Assembly: GCF_000497045.1 (NCBI RefSeq)
Contig: NW_015961953.1
Coordinates: 450,436-514,435 of the forward strand
Source of the DNA: Kalmanozyma brasiliensis GHG001
Taxonomy: Eukaryota > Basidiomycota > Ustilaginomycetes > Ustilaginales
Length of the DNA: 64,000 bases
Direction of reading: 5' to 3'
Shown: piece after piece, positions 1-10,882 of the stretch
Numbering within the stretch: position 1 is the stretch's first letter
Layout of the letters: every line of letters starts with the position of its first letter
Position numbers and translations under genes: made by a program
Notes under the pieces: generated by a model
Told to the model about the DNA's origin: nothing
Database searches by the model: none
The model's input: only the letters and a program-made list of their open reading frames with translations

Positions 1-18
1 GCAACGTCGTCCCAACAG

Positions 19-3000
19 ATGCCAGCTCCGACCGCGCCGCCACATCGCCGCGCGCAGACCTATCGGTTCTCGCGAACTCAGTCGGCCGCGCCGCCGCAGC
101 AAGGTCGCTCGGCAGAGGCGAGCTCATCGGCAGATCTTGGCCTGCCTCCTACGCCTCGGAAATCCTCGGACGCGCCATATCGTGGCTCGTCCGAAGAGTA
201 CGAGAAGGAGCAGCAACGGCTGAAGGCGGCTGCTGCTGCCAAATTGGCTGAGGAGGCGGCGTGGGAAAAGACGCGCGGTGCCGGCAGTGCCGTGCTGGAC
301 TTGCTCAAGCTGCCCGAACTTGGCGACGAGGATGAACAAGACTCACGCTCTGGCAGCTCAGGCGAGCAACTGCGTCCGAGCAGCAGATCCATCACACCCG
401 GCTCAGGATCCAATTCAGGGACTAGCGGCATCAGTGCTTCAGGGAGTGCCAACGGCACCAGCCACGGCAAGGGCAGTAGCAACGACAGCAGCTCCAACTC
501 GTCACAAACCGACCTCAGCCAGTCCTCCAAGTCCAAGCGCAAGGTGGGCAAACTTTCCAAGACGTGGGAGGCGGCTCGCGTGCTGCCTTCTCTCGACGAT
601 GTGCAGGCTCGCCACCACGACGTGCTCACGATCTCGTCCGCCGACAAACTGCTCAGCAGAGGCATCTCGGAATATACCCTTCTCCCCAAGATTCTCGGTC
701 GCGGCAAGTTTTCGAGCGTCTTTCTTGCCTCCAAGCCGCATGGTCCCACAGGCGAATCGCAGCTGTTTGCGATCAAACATACCCCGCTCTTTCCGCATCA
801 TCCTCTGATCGCAACTCGCTTGCTTCGAGAACCTACTCTGTTGGCGGAGCTGCCACCACATCCCAACCTCGTCAACGTTTACGAAACGATCCGCACGCCT
901 GGTCACTTCTACCTCGTCGAAGAGTACCTGAATGGCTACGTCACTCTCGAAGCACTTTTACCCATGCGCTCCGAGCAGTCACCGCCTCATCTTCCCATTC
1001 TGCCGACTGGCGTAGCCAACTGCGTACTCGACCAGCTTCTTTCAGCCGTGCATGCCATCCATCATCCGCTGCAGATCTGCCATCGCGACATCAAACCCGA
1101 GAACATCCTCGTTCATCCCGATACCCTCCAGCTCAAGCTTCTTGATTTTGGTTTGGCCACTCACTTCAGCCGCAGCGAAGCCAAACTGTCGACCTGCTGT
1201 GGCAGTCCCGCCTTCCATTGCCCCGAGATTGTCACTGCACTCCGAAACCCAGTCGGCACCGTTCACTACTGGGGCCCCGAGGTGGATGCTTGGACCTGCG
1301 GTATTACCATGCTTCGACTTTTGACAGGCATTCGCTACCCCATCGGTGCCTCGCATACAAGCGTCCGGTCGATGAGCATTCGAGCTCAGAGAGCGGTGGC
1401 CACCATCCACGACCCGGAGCTTCGCGACCGCATTGGCAAGCTTCTCGAAGTCAATGGCGAGCGCAGGATGCGCAATTTTGAGGACATGGTCCAGGCGCTA
1501 GAATCATCGACAGAACAGCCTCAGCCACGCGGCGTCAAGGATTTCAAGAGCACGACCTTCATTCCTGTCGAACCGCAGCACAAGATGAATCTGCCTCTGG
1601 TCATCGGTCCTGCGGCTGAAGCTGCACTCACCTCTCCGCTGCTGCCGAGCGGCGCCACGCCCAACGCCTCAAAGATGTCAACGCCCATGAACTCGAGACC
1701 GGCTTCTCCCAACTTCGCAAATGCGGACGTGACGGAAGCTCACCTCTCGCCGGCGCCTACGCTCTTGCTGAGCAATCCAAGCCACCAGCCTGCTCAGAGG
1801 GTTTTGTCCTACATCAAGTACTGCCTGCGCTGCGCAGGCATCTTGTATCACTGTTGGCCCGACACAGGCTCAAGTACGAGTCTGCCGAGCACACCAGGTC
1901 CCTTCGAGGCGGCTTTCCAGGACTATAACAACGCAGTGACCAATGGCAGCTCCACTTCGAGCGAGACTACGCCGTTATCTGCGCACCCTGACAATCAAGC
2001 ACCAGCCTCGGTTTCGCCCAGCACACCTTTCCCCATCCAAGCCGCCCGTTCGGAACGCGATCCATACTCGCACATTCACGTGTTTGAGTGCGTACTCGAG
2101 ATCGTCAATCCTCCCCAGCATGCCGACGACCAGGAGCCGCAGAGTTTGATGCAGTCCATCTTCAGCGCTCTCAGCTTCGGAAGTCGTCCCGCCAACCGAC
2201 GAAGCCTGTCGACACCGCCGAAGACCGAGAACGCACGCGCAGCCGGCTTGCCGAGGCCACCAGGTACGCCCGCTGATGCACCCGTCTCCGGCAGTGGAAG
2301 CGCTTCGGGCAAGCCTGGCGACGTCAAGTGCCTCACCTTCTATCTCGTGCTCCGCTTCCCTCGACGACCCGCAGGCCAAGTCAGCTTTGTAGCCTCGCGA
2401 CCAAGTTATAGCCGGTCGTCGAGCGTAGCCAGCTTCTCGCATCGTACGCGTTCACGCGCCTCTTCAGCTGTAGGCGCAGACAGAGATGCCGGAGGCCTTT
2501 CCACGGACACCATTGTCGAAAGTCGCACGCGCCCCAACAAGCTGCAAAGCAGCCAGAGCTATGCCGATCTCGCCACAGGCATCCACCCGCTTCGCAAGGC
2601 CATGATCGACTCGAACCACACCACGCCTCGTGCGAGTCGCACATCAAGCCCGGCCGTATCGCACGGTGACCTCCGCAAACGCGAGCGAAGTCGTACAGTG
2701 CACCACGAGCAGGACCAACATCGGCGTAAAGCCCACGATATCGACCAGGACAAGCTTGGACTCACGATCGAAACGTCGCCGGAGCTCTTGCGTATCGCCG
2801 AGAAGCAGGCGTCGGCCGGCAACAGCCCGGGCCTGTCCCCTCGTTCCGCTCCTAACTCACGATCTACGAGTCGTGCTCGTTCACGCAAATCGAGCCGTAC
2901 TCGAGCTGCAAGCGCTTCGCACCGGGCTGGTGGCTCGAACAAGATCTTTGTCCACGTCACGGACACTCGTGCGCTCGATGCTGTACGCAGGGCGCTCAGC

Positions 3001-5409
3001 ATTGGCGGAACAACGACCGACTACAATCCAGACGTTGAGCTCGAGAACGACGACCTGGGTGCGACCTGGTCAAGCCCGGACCTGCGCACACGCGATGCAG
3101 CATTCGCCGAAGAATTCGACCAAGCCATTCGCGGCGGACTCGTCGATCACAAGCATCGTCGTCCGACATCGAGTCGACGCCGAACGCAGTCGCAACGCCT
3201 CGCTTCGGGTCTCGCTGCCGCTGTGGCCGAGAATGCCAGTGTTGGTGCAGGGGACGAGCCAGGGCAAAATTCACGACCGACGTGGGCAGATGTGCCCAGC
3301 GGCGCGATGAAGCCTAGAAGCACCATCTCACACGGCAGCGACGACCAAGAGCAGTACACGCGCGGCCGATCTCTCGGTCCTGCCAGCAACCTCAACGCAG
3401 CACCTACGGGCATTCCCTTTGCCGCAGCCGGACCTCGTCTCCGAGCCTCATCGAACCTCGCCTTCGCCGTAGTGCAAGAGGAATCTTCGCCTTCCAACAC
3501 GGAGCGCTCGGCGTCGCTATCCAAGACGATGCTCGATCTGCGCGACAAGCCGGATCCTGAGGGCAATGCGGCTTCCAGTGTCAAGGATGTTGCGAGTACC
3601 ACCAGCTCGGGTGATTTCGACCTGGTGAAGCAAGTGTCGGCGCTGGATGCTTTGACAGGCGGACTGCTGACGGGCAACCCGCTGCCCAGTCACGACGAGC
3701 TGCTCAGCGCAGTGTCGGGTGTGGCAGATTTTCTGCTCCATCTTCAAACGCAGGATGTAGCGCGATTTGCACAGGAGCTCGACTCCGCCTCGTTCGACCT
3801 GTTCAAGGCGCTTTCGCCGGTGACGGGGCTGGTCGATCGTTCGTCCGGTGCACCTGTCCAGGTCAGCACGCTTGCGCGTCAGGTATTGGACCTGCTCGGC
3901 GAAACCGCATCGTCGCGCGAGGTCTACATGGCCATCGACATGCGGTGTGGCGAGATGCTCGTCGCCGAGCCTCGATGCGTTGACCCGACCGACGGCGAGC
4001 AGCTGTGGGGCTCTGCGGCGGAAGCCATCTACATGATGCGCCTGCTCAACACGGTGCTTCCACGCATCCGCACGAAAAAGCCACAGGGCTTCTCGCAGGT
4101 GTTTGCGCGTCTGCCGCAGTGTCTAATGCTCGGCTTCGCTTCAATAGCCGCACATGCCAAGGGCGCGAGCGAGGTGCTTGTGGAGGAAGCGGTCAAGACG
4201 TGCTGCTCGACGGCGCTGATCTGCGTCGACTGGGAGGCGCACTGTACGGGCAGCACGGAGCGCGAATCGGTACGACGAACCTCGCGTGAGGCCCTAGGCA
4301 GGTTTCTACAAGGTATCACCGTCTGCCTGCCCTACCTCGCAGGGTCCAACTCGTCTTTATCCGAAGAGTTCTTCTTCACACAGAACCCGCGGTACGCGCT
4401 GTCGAAGCGCGAGCCAAGCGCGGTGAGGCGGAATGAATCGCTCTTCGCCGAGATCTCCAAGACGCTCGCCTCACTCGAAGTGGATCTGGGCACCATCTGG
4501 TCGCATGCGCTTGCGGGTATGTCGCGCGATCCGGAGGACGAGGAGACGCGCGAGACGCTCACCGCGCTCGGAGTGGCAGGCTTTGTGCTGCACGTGCACC
4601 TGCTCTATTCGGGGTACGCGCGCGATCGACCGAGCGACTGGAAGGGCGTGCGGGCGCAGACGCAGCTCGAGCTGGCACTTCCCGTGGCGCTGCTCGCCGT
4701 GAGCGAGCAGACCAAGGCGGCGGCATCGCCGGATTTGGCAGAGGGAAAGGAGGATGCGTTGGCGGATACGTCGCTGCTGTGGATGCAGTGGTGTTGGCAG
4801 GGCTTGCAGCAGGAAACAAGGATGCTGCCGACCGAACTGGCCGTGAGTCTGGCACAGACCTTGGCGACGCAGAGCGTTATCTCGCCCAGCCCAGGGGCGC
4901 GACTGGTGCGGTTCAAGCTGCTGAGCGAGCTGCTCGTGGACAGGTGCGAACCGAAAGCTGGGCTGACAGTGATCGAGCAGCTGATCACAGGATCGCCATT
5001 CGCACAGTTGCGAGCCGGGGCCGTGTCGATCCTGCGCACCTGGCTGGCCAAGTGGCTGTCGAACTCGGCGAGCGGAGAGGCTGTTTCGGTCCAGATGCTC
5101 GTCGATCTGCTGAAAGATGTGCTCAAGCCACCAGCGTCGGATGCAGCGGCGGAGCTAGCAGAGGAGAGCGGGCGATGGACCGAACTGCTTTCGCTGGTGT
5201 ACTGGCTCGAGACGCAGCATCAATCGTCAACCAGGGTGGGCGAGGTGTACGCCGAACTGCGGGAGTGCGTGGCTCATTTTGTCGCTTCGCTCGGGACCCG
5301 TTTGGGTCAGCTCGAGGCGGAGAGCGAGGAGGAAGGGCGGAAGTTGGAGCTGCTGCGAGTTGCCCTGCAGAGCGTCAAGGATGCATCTCTGGCTTCGAAA
5401 GATAGTTGA
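19..5409 (+). CDS. Large Ser/Thr protein kinase (5' end possibly outside window)
   Basis: The predicted 1796-residue protein has a low-complexity Ser-rich N terminus (to about residue 190) and a kinase domain at about 215-500. Visible kinase features are the glycine loop GRGKFSSV, lysine K253 in FAIK, the catalytic loop HRDIKPEN (355-362) and DFG at 376-378. The usual APE of the activation segment reads CPE, followed by VDAWTCG. These keep all residues needed for phosphotransfer, so it should be active. The roughly 1300 residues after the kinase domain are mostly disordered Ser/Arg-rich sequence, then a more ordered helical part from about residue 1200 (many Leu/Ala) with no family I recognise. 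The six codons before the ATG at 19 are open, so translation could begin upstream of the window. The kinase domain looks CAMK/AMPK-like, but I cannot name an ortholog. Confidence 0.85.
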   Translation: MPAPTAPPHRRAQTYRFSRTQSAAPPQQGRSAEASSSADLGLPPTPRKSSDAPYRGSSEEYEKEQQRLKAAAAAKLAEEAAWEKTRGAGSAVLDLLKLPELGDEDEQDSRSGSSGEQLRPSSRSITPGSGSNSGTSGISASGSANGTSHGKGSSNDSSSNSSQTDLSQSSKSKRKVGKLSKTWEAARVLPSLDDVQARHHDVLTISSADKLLSRGISEYTLLPKILGRGKFSSVFLASKPHGPTGESQLFAIKHTPLFPHHPLIATRLLREPTLLAELPPHPNLVNVYETIRTPGHFYLVEEYLNGYVTLEALLPMRSEQSPPHLPILPTGVANCVLDQLLSAVHAIHHPLQICHRDIKPENILVHPDTLQLKLLDFGLATHFSRSEAKLSTCCGSPAFHCPEIVTALRNPVGTVHYWGPEVDAWTCGITMLRLLTGIRYPIGASHTSVRSMSIRAQRAVATIHDPELRDRIGKLLEVNGERRMRNFEDMVQALESSTEQPQPRGVKDFKSTTFIPVEPQHKMNLPLVIGPAAEAALTSPLLPSGATPNASKMSTPMNSRPASPNFANADVTEAHLSPAPTLLLSNPSHQPAQRVLSYIKYCLRCAGILYHCWPDTGSSTSLPSTPGPFEAAFQDYNNAVTNGSSTSSETTPLSAHPDNQAPASVSPSTPFPIQAARSERDPYSHIHVFECVLEIVNPPQHADDQEPQSLMQSIFSALSFGSRPANRRSLSTPPKTENARAAGLPRPPGTPADAPVSGSGSASGKPGDVKCLTFYLVLRFPRRPAGQVSFVASRPSYSRSSSVASFSHRTRSRASSAVGADRDAGGLSTDTIVESRTRPNKLQSSQSYADLATGIHPLRKAMIDSNHTTPRASRTSSPAVSHGDLRKRERSRTVHHEQDQHRRKAHDIDQDKLGLTIETSPELLRIAEKQASAGNSPGLSPRSAPNSRSTSRARSRKSSRTRAASASHRAGGSNKIFVHVTDTRALDAVRRALSIGGTTTDYNPDVELENDDLGATWSSPDLRTRDAAFAEEFDQAIRGGLVDHKHRRPTSSRRRTQSQRLASGLAAAVAENASVGAGDEPGQNSRPTWADVPSGAMKPRSTISHGSDDQEQYTRGRSLGPASNLNAAPTGIPFAAAGPRLRASSNLAFAVVQEESSPSNTERSASLSKTMLDLRDKPDPEGNAASSVKDVASTTSSGDFDLVKQVSALDALTGGLLTGNPLPSHDELLSAVSGVADFLLHLQTQDVARFAQELDSASFDLFKALSPVTGLVDRSSGAPVQVSTLARQVLDLLGETASSREVYMAIDMRCGEMLVAEPRCVDPTDGEQLWGSAAEAIYMMRLLNTVLPRIRTKKPQGFSQVFARLPQCLMLGFASIAAHAKGASEVLVEEAVKTCCSTALICVDWEAHCTGSTERESVRRTSREALGRFLQGITVCLPYLAGSNSSLSEEFFFTQNPRYALSKREPSAVRRNESLFAEISKTLASLEVDLGTIWSHALAGMSRDPEDEETRETLTALGVAGFVLHVHLLYSGYARDRPSDWKGVRAQTQLELALPVALLAVSEQTKAAASPDLAEGKEDALADTSLLWMQWCWQGLQQETRMLPTELAVSLAQTLATQSVISPSPGARLVRFKLLSELLVDRCEPKAGLTVIEQLITGSPFAQLRAGAVSILRTWLAKWLSNSASGEAVSVQMLVDLLKDVLKPPASDAAAELAEESGRWTELLSLVYWLETQHQSSTRVGEVYAELRECVAHFVASLGTRLGQLEAESEEEGRKLELLRVALQSVKDASLASKDS

Positions 5410-7011
5410 TTCTCCGCTCATATAAGTCATCATAATGCCGGTTTGTAATAGTTACGGACGGTCAAGTTCATCTTGATTCGGGAGTGGGCCATGCCGATTG
5501 GACCCTGTACCCAATATACAGAGGCTTGCTGATTTGCCTAGCTTCTTGATGTCATTGAAAGGCGCCATCGGGGCAGCTCGCTCTCTTTGCGAGGCCGAGA
5601 ATATAGCGTTTCTCGCCACAGCAGACCGGCAGTATGTCATTTAGGTTATTTCTATGACACATGCGCCAAGAGCACTCAACGACACGACGATGAGGAGTGC
5701 CGATCGTGGCCCGGTCGTTTGGTTAGCAATCAATGCCGGCAAGTGAAGCAGTCCGACGCAAGGAGTAGCGTTCTGATGCAGTTTCGATCTTGCCGACCTG
5801 CAGGACGAGCTCTCCACGTTTTTGTTTCCGAGTAGGGGGCATGAATGAAAGCGAACTGCGCGCTTGAGCCTCGGGTTTTGCCGGTCACTGCGGGAACGAT
5901 GCCAGTCTCAGCTTGGCTCGGAGTCTATGCAGCTCGATGGATTCTTCTCTTTCGGCAAGACATTAGACGCTTCTGCGTATCCACGGTTCGGCAGAGCAGA
6001 GCGGTTGGATATGCACATTAAATCCCCGCAAAGGTAAACTCGTGCAGCTCGCATAAATATGCATGCCGGCGGCATCATAATTTGGACGCATCGCAGAACT
6101 CACAGACTGGATGCATGTCGGGTGAGCGATTCGACGCATACATTGCGCGTCTGCACCTGAACTACATGCGGCCAGCGATCCTGGCTGCGGCTTGCCTTCT
6201 CATCTTGGGCGGGGCGGTGCTCGGTGAGGCAATCATTGCAGCTTGATCGAGGTCTCTATCAGTCCATGCTCGATATCATTCTCTGACAATCTGCGCCATG
6301 TTGAGCAACAAGCAGACTTGCTGCGAGACGTTGCTGCGCCATGGGACGACTCAGCTCATACATCAACTACTCGAGACCTGCACGCGCAAGCGAGCACAAG
6401 CCTGGCTTCTACGCTAGACTGCAGCGGATCGCTTAGCAACGTGGCGAATCACGACCGGAGCCAGGTTTCCCGAATCCGAACCAGTCAAATTTCAACATGC
6501 CTCGCAGATCCATTGTTCTGCATCACCAACACCGAGCCGTGCCGCTGCAGGCTCGTTCAGAACAATGACCGAATCCGCTTTGCGTGGTGCGTCCCTTCAA
6601 CACAGTTCCAAACCTCCGATCGGCAAGCGAGCCGCATTGCGTTAGGCGCCTCGAGTGTGTATGGTCTCTCAACGTGCGCGTGTGCCATGTGTCGCAGAGA
6701 AGGTTGGGCGCCAAGGAGGCTCTGATAGCTGTTGCTGCCTTCGTTCTTGTGAAGCGGTGATAGGCTCGACGAATCGATATATAAGAAGCTGTCTGGATCT
6801 CTCGCGCCTTTGTGGGGTCATCTCCCTCCCTCGACCCCGCCTTTCAGTCGCTCCACACTATACTTCTTCTCCTAACGCCATCGTCCATACCCACGCGGCG
6901 GCCACTCATCGCCACGTCTCGACGCCCATCATCTCTCACCTTGCATTTGCATCGCAATCACCTGCACCAGCCTGACTTGCATCACACGCACCCTCTCTCA
7001 CGCAGCTCTCA
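5410..7011. other. Intergenic region without a credible gene
   Basis: This 1.6 kb follows the kinase stop. It holds only short, overlapping open frames of random composition (for example 6243-6725) with no recognisable protein motif. The last 250 bp carry a TATA box and a C/T-rich leader that belong to the next gene. Confidence 0.6.
6776..6785 (+). promoter_or_regulatory. TATA box of the small membrane protein gene
   Basis: The sequence GATATATAAG lies about 230 bp before the ATG at 7012. It is followed by a pyrimidine-rich leader (CTCTCTCACGCAG just before the start), typical of fungal transcription start regions. Confidence 0.5.
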
Positions 7012-7491
7012 ATGAGACCGCAATCACATCGCGCGGCGCCCGTCGCTCTCACCACCGTCTTCATCTTCACGGCCTCCGCCCTGGCAGCGTCGCCGCAGCG
7101 ACCATCGATCGGCCGTCTAGCGAGGCTAAAGATGGAAGACCAGCCCGCGCCGCCATCCACCTCCGACTCGGACGAGATGAGCGATCTAGACCCGGACGTG
7201 GAGGTTTACGTCCGGCCACAGCCCGTCGCCCTCACATCGTCTCAAAAGAAGGACCTCGCCTTCGCATCGTTGGTGGCCGAGTACGGTCAGGATCCGCAGA
7301 TTTCGCGACGCATGCGCACCGACGACCTGCGCGCCGTCGGCTACGTGCTGCTCATCGCAATACTTGCGTTGATGCTGTGTAGGAAGGCGATACGAAGGCA
7401 ATGGAGGACGGTCCTGGAACAGAGGGCCCAGTTGAAGGGCGTGGATCTCGAGATCAGTGCGAGCGCGCCCGTCATGCGGATGAAGGAGTGA
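7012..7491 (+). CDS. Small secreted/type I membrane protein, unknown function
   Basis: The predicted protein has 159 residues. Residues 10-26 form a hydrophobic stretch ending in ALAAS, consistent with a signal peptide. An acidic segment follows (SDSDEMSDLDPDVEV), and one transmembrane helix (about VGYVLLIAILALMLC) lies near residue 110. After the helix come basic residues (RKAIRRQWR) and a short cytoplasmic tail. This layout fits a single-pass membrane protein with its N terminus in the ER lumen or outside the cell. I recognise no family. The good TATA position and the clean signal-plus-anchor layout argue that it is a real gene. The alternative is a chance frame, but a signal peptide and helix in the expected order make that less likely. 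Confidence 0.6.
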   Translation: MRPQSHRAAPVALTTVFIFTASALAASPQRPSIGRLARLKMEDQPAPPSTSDSDEMSDLDPDVEVYVRPQPVALTSSQKKDLAFASLVAEYGQDPQISRRMRTDDLRAVGYVLLIAILALMLCRKAIRRQWRTVLEQRAQLKGVDLEISASAPVMRMKE

Positions 7492-8126
7492 ACGATTTGC
7501 TTTGCGTCAAGTCTTGGTCTGTAAAATCAGTCATAGCAAATATTATACCATCATTTTTCTCATCATCACTGTGAGTGTGGCGTCCCGGTCGTGTCAGGCT
7601 ACTGCGTAATCACCCTCGGTCTGAGCCGAATCCAACCTACTACCCGAGGACGTTCGGTCAACATCAGCGCGTTCAAAGGACCTACATGGCCTGGCTCAAC
7701 ACTTCATCTGCAGTCAAGCCGCTCATCCCTGCGCCTTCATTAACAGTGTCATCGGCGTAGTCATCCCATTTCAGAAATCTTTCGTTGCGCATCCCGTATC
7801 TATGAAGGTGGGACTTGCGATGCTTCTGCTGCAACAAAAGACCACATCATCTACAGCGTCCCGCGCCTGTGAAGGCAGCTTCGGTCGACAGTCGGGCCAC
7901 TCCTTTCAACCCACTGGAGCCCCCCACACAACCGACGACGTCGGGCAGTTTTGATAACGATCACAATCAACGGTATCTGCAACTCGCGCCGAGGCTACAG
8001 GTATCCGAGCTGTTCATTTGGTGGTGATCTGCAGGGGTAGATGCGACGCGTTGTCGACGACAGTGATGCACCGAGGTGGGTAGACAGATCCCCTTGTCAT
8101 CGACGAATTCCTCGTCTTCTGCTCGG
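7492..8126. other. Intergenic region, nothing recognised
   Basis: This is about 0.6 kb between the small membrane protein and the esterase promoter. An A/T-rich patch just after 7500 probably serves 3' end formation of the upstream gene. No gene or repeat was seen. Confidence 0.5.
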
Positions 8127-8136
8127 GCATATAAGC
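8127..8136 (+). promoter_or_regulatory. TATA box of the secreted esterase gene
   Basis: GCATATAAGC lies about 75 bp before the chosen ATG at 8208. An in-frame ATG at 8076 lies upstream of this TATA box, so it should not be in the mRNA. This decides the start. Confidence 0.6.
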
Positions 8137-8207
8137 ACCGACATGCCTCTCGCTTCTCATGCCTTGCAACTACGCACAAGCATCCTCTTCGCATCGCTGC
8201 CACAAAC

Positions 8208-9404
8208 ATGCATACCCCCATCTCAAAGCTGCTCACGGCGTGCTTGCTCGCCGCAAGATATTCGATGGCTCAGGGTCCACCCGGCATGCCACCCTGGGCG
8301 AACAACGGTGGTCATCCTCAAGTGGACCCTCTAGCCGGCAGTCCATGGAGCCCGCAGCCTGGCGCAGTCGGTATCCCTGGCTACAGGCCGGGTGCTGGTG
8401 GCCCACCCGGCGGCTGGCAGGCGGCGCCTCTTGGCATGCCTCCTGGTGGTGCTCCTCCTGGTATGCCTGGTGCTCCACCGAACGGTGCCCCCCCTGGCAT
8501 GTCCGGCCCACCTCCTGGTGCCGCCTATGGTATTGCTTCGGCGGGCCCAGAGCCTAGCTCCGTCAAGGCTGGCGGCGAAAGCGAGCTTCAGCTCGAGCAA
8601 GGCTTTCCCGGCCGACCTACCAAGTGTGCCATGTACACCTACGTGCCCAAGACGTACAAGAACGGAAACCCGCTCGTCGTCGCGCTGCACCACTGTGGCG
8701 GAACCGGTACCGGCTACTTCCGCGAGAACGCCGACTGGGCCGCCGCTGCGGACCGCAAGGGCTTCATGATGATCTTTGCCAGCTCTCCCGGCGGTACGGG
8801 CGGCTGCTGGGACGTCTCCAGCCAGAGCTCGCTCAAGCATGACGGCGGCGGCGACTCACAGACCATCGCGAACATGGTGAGCTATGCGCAGAAGAAGTAT
8901 GGCGCAGGGAAGCAGGTGTATGTGGTGGGTCACTCGTCGGGTGCGATGCTGACGCAGGTGATGGGCGCGACCTACCCGGATGTCTTTTTGGCCGGCGCAG
9001 CATATTCAGGTGTCCCAGCGGGCTGTTTCAGGACGGACAAACCTCAAGGCGCCGATTGGAACAGCACCTGTACGGGTGGCACGCTGAACGAACCGCCAGC
9101 CTACTGGGCCCAACAGGCCAAGGACATGTATCCTGGCTACAAGGGTTCTCGCCCTCGGATGATGCTCGTCCACGGCAACCGCGACCAGGTGATCAACTTC
9201 AACGATCACCGTGAAGCAACCAAGCAGTGGTGCACCCTGCACAACCTCGATCCGGAGAGTCCGACCAAGAAGTATGCGCTTCCCTCGCAGCCCAACTACG
9301 AGGTGTCGGTGTACGGCTCTTCGGTCATGGCCATCACTGCGGACGGCGTGACGCACGACAATCCGGCCAAGGTCGACGAGACATGCCAGTTCTGGGGTCT
9401 CTAG
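8208..9404 (+). CDS. Secreted esterase, CE1/PHB-depolymerase-like (feruloyl or acetylxylan esterase type)
   Basis: From the ATG at 8208 the protein has 398 residues and begins with a signal peptide (hydrophobic KLLTACLLAA, cleavage near MAQ). Residues 20-110 are a low-complexity linker rich in Gly, Pro and Met (PPGMPG-like repeats). The remainder is an alpha/beta-hydrolase of the carbohydrate esterase 1/LpqC family. Visible motifs are an oxyanion-side HHCGGTGTG, the nucleophile elbow GHSSG with S243, the GCWDV Cys typical of the family, LVHGNRD for the acid and GVTHDN for the histidine. Enzymes of this family release ferulate or acetate from plant xylan, or cleave polyesters, outside the cell. 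The substrate cannot be read from sequence. The longer frame from 8076 lacks an N-terminal signal and lies partly upstream of the TATA box, so it was not used. Confidence 0.88.
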   Translation: MHTPISKLLTACLLAARYSMAQGPPGMPPWANNGGHPQVDPLAGSPWSPQPGAVGIPGYRPGAGGPPGGWQAAPLGMPPGGAPPGMPGAPPNGAPPGMSGPPPGAAYGIASAGPEPSSVKAGGESELQLEQGFPGRPTKCAMYTYVPKTYKNGNPLVVALHHCGGTGTGYFRENADWAAAADRKGFMMIFASSPGGTGGCWDVSSQSSLKHDGGGDSQTIANMVSYAQKKYGAGKQVYVVGHSSGAMLTQVMGATYPDVFLAGAAYSGVPAGCFRTDKPQGADWNSTCTGGTLNEPPAYWAQQAKDMYPGYKGSRPRMMLVHGNRDQVINFNDHREATKQWCTLHNLDPESPTKKYALPSQPNYEVSVYGSSVMAITADGVTHDNPAKVDETCQFWGL

Positions 9405-10725
9405 ATATTCGCAGGCGTGTCGCTTACGCGTGAAAGCGGCATCCCAAAGCTTAGTCGCCGCCAAGCCTTCTATGTTTTGGCTCCTCGAATCTCCCGACCG
9501 CTTCATACAATGGGCTGAAGCTGCAGACACAATGCTCGATTTGTGTTCTGCTGACGTCTCGGCATGCAATAGTATGGCTCAATCATCTCAATCATCTGAA
9601 GTATAGTCCTTTCGATAATCTGCGTTGGCCTGAAGTACATACGGCAGGGCATGATAGCGTTGCGTGTCACGTTCTCACGCTCGAGCCTCTTCGCAGACAA
9701 TTATGAGCCGCAAGGCACCGGTGTTGCAGTCGACGAGTTCGAACACTATCTGCAAGAAGCACATACTGTACGTGCGCGCTTCCTCGTGAGAACATTCAGG
9801 GGCTGTTGCAGTGCATTCGGAGGATGCGTGACCTTCAAACAGATTTCACCAGAAGTCAAAGTCACAATTCCGTCCCTGCATGACGCTGCAAGCCTGCCAC
9901 AACTTGCACGCTCAGGCCTCGTGGGAACAATGGGCGCGCTCGGCCAATGAGGGCGTCAACGATGCGGAGTCGGGTCACGCTCGACCGCAAACGCCGGATC
10001 GGCTAGCAGTGCTGTCACTCACACGTCAGGACCATGCTATTCATAAGTAGGCTTCTCACAGGATGGATATTCTCTTCTGTGCCACCCTCGATCATCTCAG
10101 CTACAGTGATTTCTCTTGTTGACGTGGTACAAGGCTATCATTCGGCATAGGTGTATTGTACAACAGAGATGCGAGGAGCACAAGGTCGATCCGAGACCTA
10201 AGAGCGGGAATCGGAATGCAGACAATAACGAAGATACCGTTCCGGCTGGGAGGTGCGTACTGTACATGATCAAGGCACGCCCCGAAGAGCGCGCAGAGGC
10301 GAACAATGCGAAATGTGGAGCAAGCGCTGAGAAGATCAACTTGCGCCGTCAAGACGGTCATTGTGCTCTTGCGCTTCCGGTCCCGCGGAATTCAGCTGAG
10401 GACTGTCACCCGCCACGGACTGGTCGACAAAGCTTGTACTGAGTCAATCATTCAGGAGCGCCGTACGGCCTCTGTGATTGGAGTCGTGATAGCCAGCGAC
10501 GAACGACAATGGGCTCCGGCGGAATGCGTGTCTCGGCAGTAGCGTGATTCGATCCCCTCCAGACGCCCGCTGATCCTAATCGCATCTTCTCGATCAGCGA
10601 CACAATGCAAGTCGTTGTCTGGCATGTGCCTTACCTGAACGCGGCTTGGCTGAGTTTGACGTGTGAGTCTACCTGCGTGCACACCTTAGAACACACATCT
10701 TCCATCTAGTCTTTGCGGGCGGTCG
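9405..10725. other. Intergenic region, nothing recognised
   Basis: This 1.3 kb between the esterase and the first seven-helix gene holds only short random frames on both strands. No RNA gene or repeat stood out. Confidence 0.55.
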
Positions 10726-10737
10726 AAAGGTATAAAA
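10726..10737 (+). promoter_or_regulatory. TATA box (AAAGGTATAAAA) of the first seven-helix gene
   Basis: AAAGGTATAAAA lies about 150 bp before the ATG at 10883. The first nine bases are shared with the core promoters of the two secreted paralogs at 26465-26475 and 28089-28099 (minus strand). Confidence 0.6.
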
Positions 10738-10882
10738 CCAAAGGCGGATTTCACTTTGACCGTGTCATCTCTCATCGCCACACAAATCTTGCGCCCCCCT
10801 CCGTCACTACGACCCTTTGCTGTCCATACAAGCTTCTCGCCAGTACTCTCTTTGCTGCTTTAGTCTGGTCCAATTTGTCGAG

